A stretch of DNA of 64,000 nt from Dehalobacterium formicoaceticum (GTDB lineage: Bacteria; Bacillota; Dehalobacteriia; Dehalobacteriales; Dehalobacteriaceae). Positions 62,726-64,000 of the stretch are shown here, one piece after another. Both the position numbers and the translations under genes were made by a program. The stretch's first letter is position 1, and each line of letters opens with the position of its first letter. Below the pieces are notes generated by a model. That model was not told the origin of the DNA and did not search any database. It saw only the letters and a program-made list of their open reading frames with translations. The DNA lies in assembly GCF_002224645.1 (NCBI RefSeq), contig NZ_CP022121.1, forward strand, positions 2,114,501 to 2,178,500, read 5' to 3'.

Positions 62726-64000
62726 ATGTCTTTGGAGATGATAATAAATGAAGAACGAAAGCGGGAATACCGTCAAGCCGGTTACTGGGGTGACGCAACC
62801 TTGGCTGACTATTGGCAGATGTCTGTGATAAGCGTCCCAGATAAGGTGGCCGTTGTTGATCTCCAAGGAACGAGCTATACTTATGCTGAATTGGATCATG
62901 CTGCTGGCCGAGTGGCAGCTTATCTAAAAGACAGTGGGGTAATGCCAGGCGACTTTGTATCATTTCAAATACCCGGCTGGTCAGAATTCACGATGATCTA
63001 TGTGGCGTGTCTCAAAGTTGGAGCAGTTGCCAATCCTATCTGTTGGGGCTATCGTGCTGATGAATTATCATACATTCTCAATAAATGTGAGTCCAAAATA
63101 TTGTTTATCCCCTCTGAGTTTAAGGGTTTTGATTTTCCGGCAATGATGAGTTCCCTTAGGCAGAAAATTCCTACCTTGCAGGAAATAGTAATCGTCGAAA
63201 AGGTAAAAGAGGCTCGGGCAGGTACCACTCTACACATGATACTCAGCGATTATTCACCTTTAGTCGGCAATTGCGGAAGTAGTTCGGACGATCTGGCTGC
63301 CGTTTTATTTACATCAGGAACGGAGGGTTTTTCGAAGGGGGTCCTGTTGACCCATAATAATATTATTGCCGCGGAAAAATCCTTGGCTGCGGCAATGAAT
63401 ATTACACATCTAGATGTCATGTTAATGCCCGCACCAACAGCCCACGCTACCGGTTTTCATCACGGGGTGTCTTTGCCATTCATTTGCGGTGCCAAAAGTG
63501 TTCTTCAGGATATATTTGCTCCGGAAATTACTCTTAAGTTAATTGAAAGGGAAAAATGCACCTGCTCTATGGGTGCAACGCCATTTGTTTACGACATCCT
63601 GCGTACCCTGCAAAAAACAAAATATGATATTTCGACGTTGCGTTTTTTCATGTGCGGTGGGGCGCCAATACCCAGACATATGGTTAAGGAAGCTATGGAA
63701 GCAGGGATTAAGGTAATCGGAGTTTATGGTTCAACGGAAAGTGTTCCGCATACAGCTGTAAGATTGAGTGATGATATCGAAAAAATTATCAATACTGATG
63801 GGGTGGCGGTAGCGGGGGTCGAAGTTCAAGTCGTGGACGAATCACTGCGCCCTGTGCCGGCTGGGATTCAGGGAGAGGAGGCCTCTCGTGGACCAGCGGT
63901 TTTTGTGGGTTATCTCAAGGAACCTGAGTTAACTGCAAAGGTTTTAGATAACAATGGCTGGTATTACAGTGGCGATCTTTGTGTCAAGGATGACGACGGA
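62726..64000 (+). CDS. AMP-forming acyl-CoA ligase (CaiC-like), 3' end outside window
   Basis: Open frame of 425 codons from ATG 62726 (AAAGGGG upstream), running off the window end. ATP-binding motif VLFTSGTEGFSKGVLLTHNN. Downstream motifs MCGGAPIPRHMVKEAMEAGI, VIGVYGSTESVPHTAVRLSD. The C-terminal hinge and catalytic lysine are beyond the window. It would prime the pathway by making the first CoA ester from the acid with ATP, and the CoA transferase would then recycle CoA. Confidence 0.92.
   Translation, partial: MSLEMIINEERKREYRQAGYWGDATLADYWQMSVISVPDKVAVVDLQGTSYTYAELDHAAGRVAAYLKDSGVMPGDFVSFQIPGWSEFTMIYVACLKVGAVANPICWGYRADELSYILNKCESKILFIPSEFKGFDFPAMMSSLRQKIPTLQEIVIVEKVKEARAGTTLHMILSDYSPLVGNCGSSSDDLAAVLFTSGTEGFSKGVLLTHNNIIAAEKSLAAAMNITHLDVMLMPAPTAHATGFHHGVSLPFICGAKSVLQDIFAPEITLKLIEREKCTCSMGATPFVYDILRTLQKTKYDISTLRFFMCGGAPIPRHMVKEAMEAGIKVIGVYGSTESVPHTAVRLSDDIEKIINTDGVAVAGVEVQVVDESLRPVPAGIQGEEASRGPAVFVGYLKEPELTAKVLDNNGWYYSGDLCVKDDDG

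Noticed and set aside
1-64000. tRNA, rRNA or replication origin
   Set aside because: No cloverleaf, rRNA word or DnaA-box cluster was noticed by eye; a dedicated scan would settle it.

Overview
The window looks like chromosome from a low-to-moderate-GC, spore-forming anaerobic member of the Firmicutes, probably a clostridial relative of the Peptococcaceae/Desulfitobacteriaceae. This rests on AGGAGG-type ribosome sites, frequent TTG starts, the DUF1659/DUF2922/YvrJ set, a YheC/YheD gene, a KamA-type aminomutase, B. subtilis-type LexA boxes and a cai/fix-like acyl-CoA gene cluster. This is inference from gene content. No rRNA or tRNA gene was seen, and no database search was possible.

Layout. 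1-2.8 kb: the end of a TPR protein, then a scrambled zone of gene fragments (RecG-like ATP-binding C-terminus, SNF2 pieces) and a 231-bp direct repeat, with a GAACCGTCCCCTG repeat motif at the junctions. 2.8-5.2 kb: a small unrecognised module (frameshifted XRE regulator, a 344-aa protein, a zinc-ribbon membrane protein, a coiled-coil membrane protein) lying between an SNF2 fragment and the intact SWIM-SNF2 helicase. 5.3-10.6 kb: the helicase and a DUF6179/DUF6323 pair. 11-14 kb: DUF4846, DUF6054 and a frameshifted propeller-like gene. 14.2-18.5 kb: a segment bracketed by 76-bp direct repeats, holding two RAYT-type Y1 transposase elements, a TetR regulator, a SnoaL-like protein and a dense GAACCGTCCCCATGGTTAC array. 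18.5-22.4 kb: sigma factor genes, an anti-sigma factor and a lipoprotein. 22.5-28.8 kb (minus strand): KamA aminomutase, a YheC/YheD gene split by one in-frame stop, an OmpR-type two-component system and DUF4342. 29-32.6 kb: DUF1659, DUF2922, an amidase, YvrJ, then an SOS-type (LexA) short transcription unit and a LexA-controlled DnaD-like gene.

33-36 kb: galU, two convergent DUF3841 paralogues and a RelE/Phd toxin-antitoxin pair. 36.7-39 kb: AzlCD exporter and an Old Yellow Enzyme-type reductase. 39.2-41 kb: an IS110-family insertion with a long 5' non-coding stretch where a bridge RNA would be expected. 41.2-46.6 kb: a two-component system with a Bce-type ABC transporter, probably for antimicrobial peptide sensing and detoxification. 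46.7-49.4 kb: a BlaR1/BlaI-type pair with a plausible operator. 49.4-51.7 kb: repeats, a PPC-domain gene, a broken oligopeptide ABC ATPase gene and a small Ig-like protein.

52-64 kb is one coherent catabolic or respiratory cluster: two acyl-CoA dehydrogenases, a family III CoA transferase, FixC/FixX, EtfB/EtfA (FixA/FixB), two MFS organic-anion transporters, an AMP-forming CoA ligase running off the window and an unusual cysteine-rich protein. An organic acid would enter by MFS, be activated to its CoA ester by transferase or ligase, and exchange electrons through acyl-CoA dehydrogenase and the Etf/FixCX system. It resembles the carnitine/crotonobetaine (cai-fix) pathway, but no BCCT transporter and no enoyl-CoA hydratase is visible, so the substrate may differ. 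Two transcription units in this cluster share an upstream motif with identical spacing.
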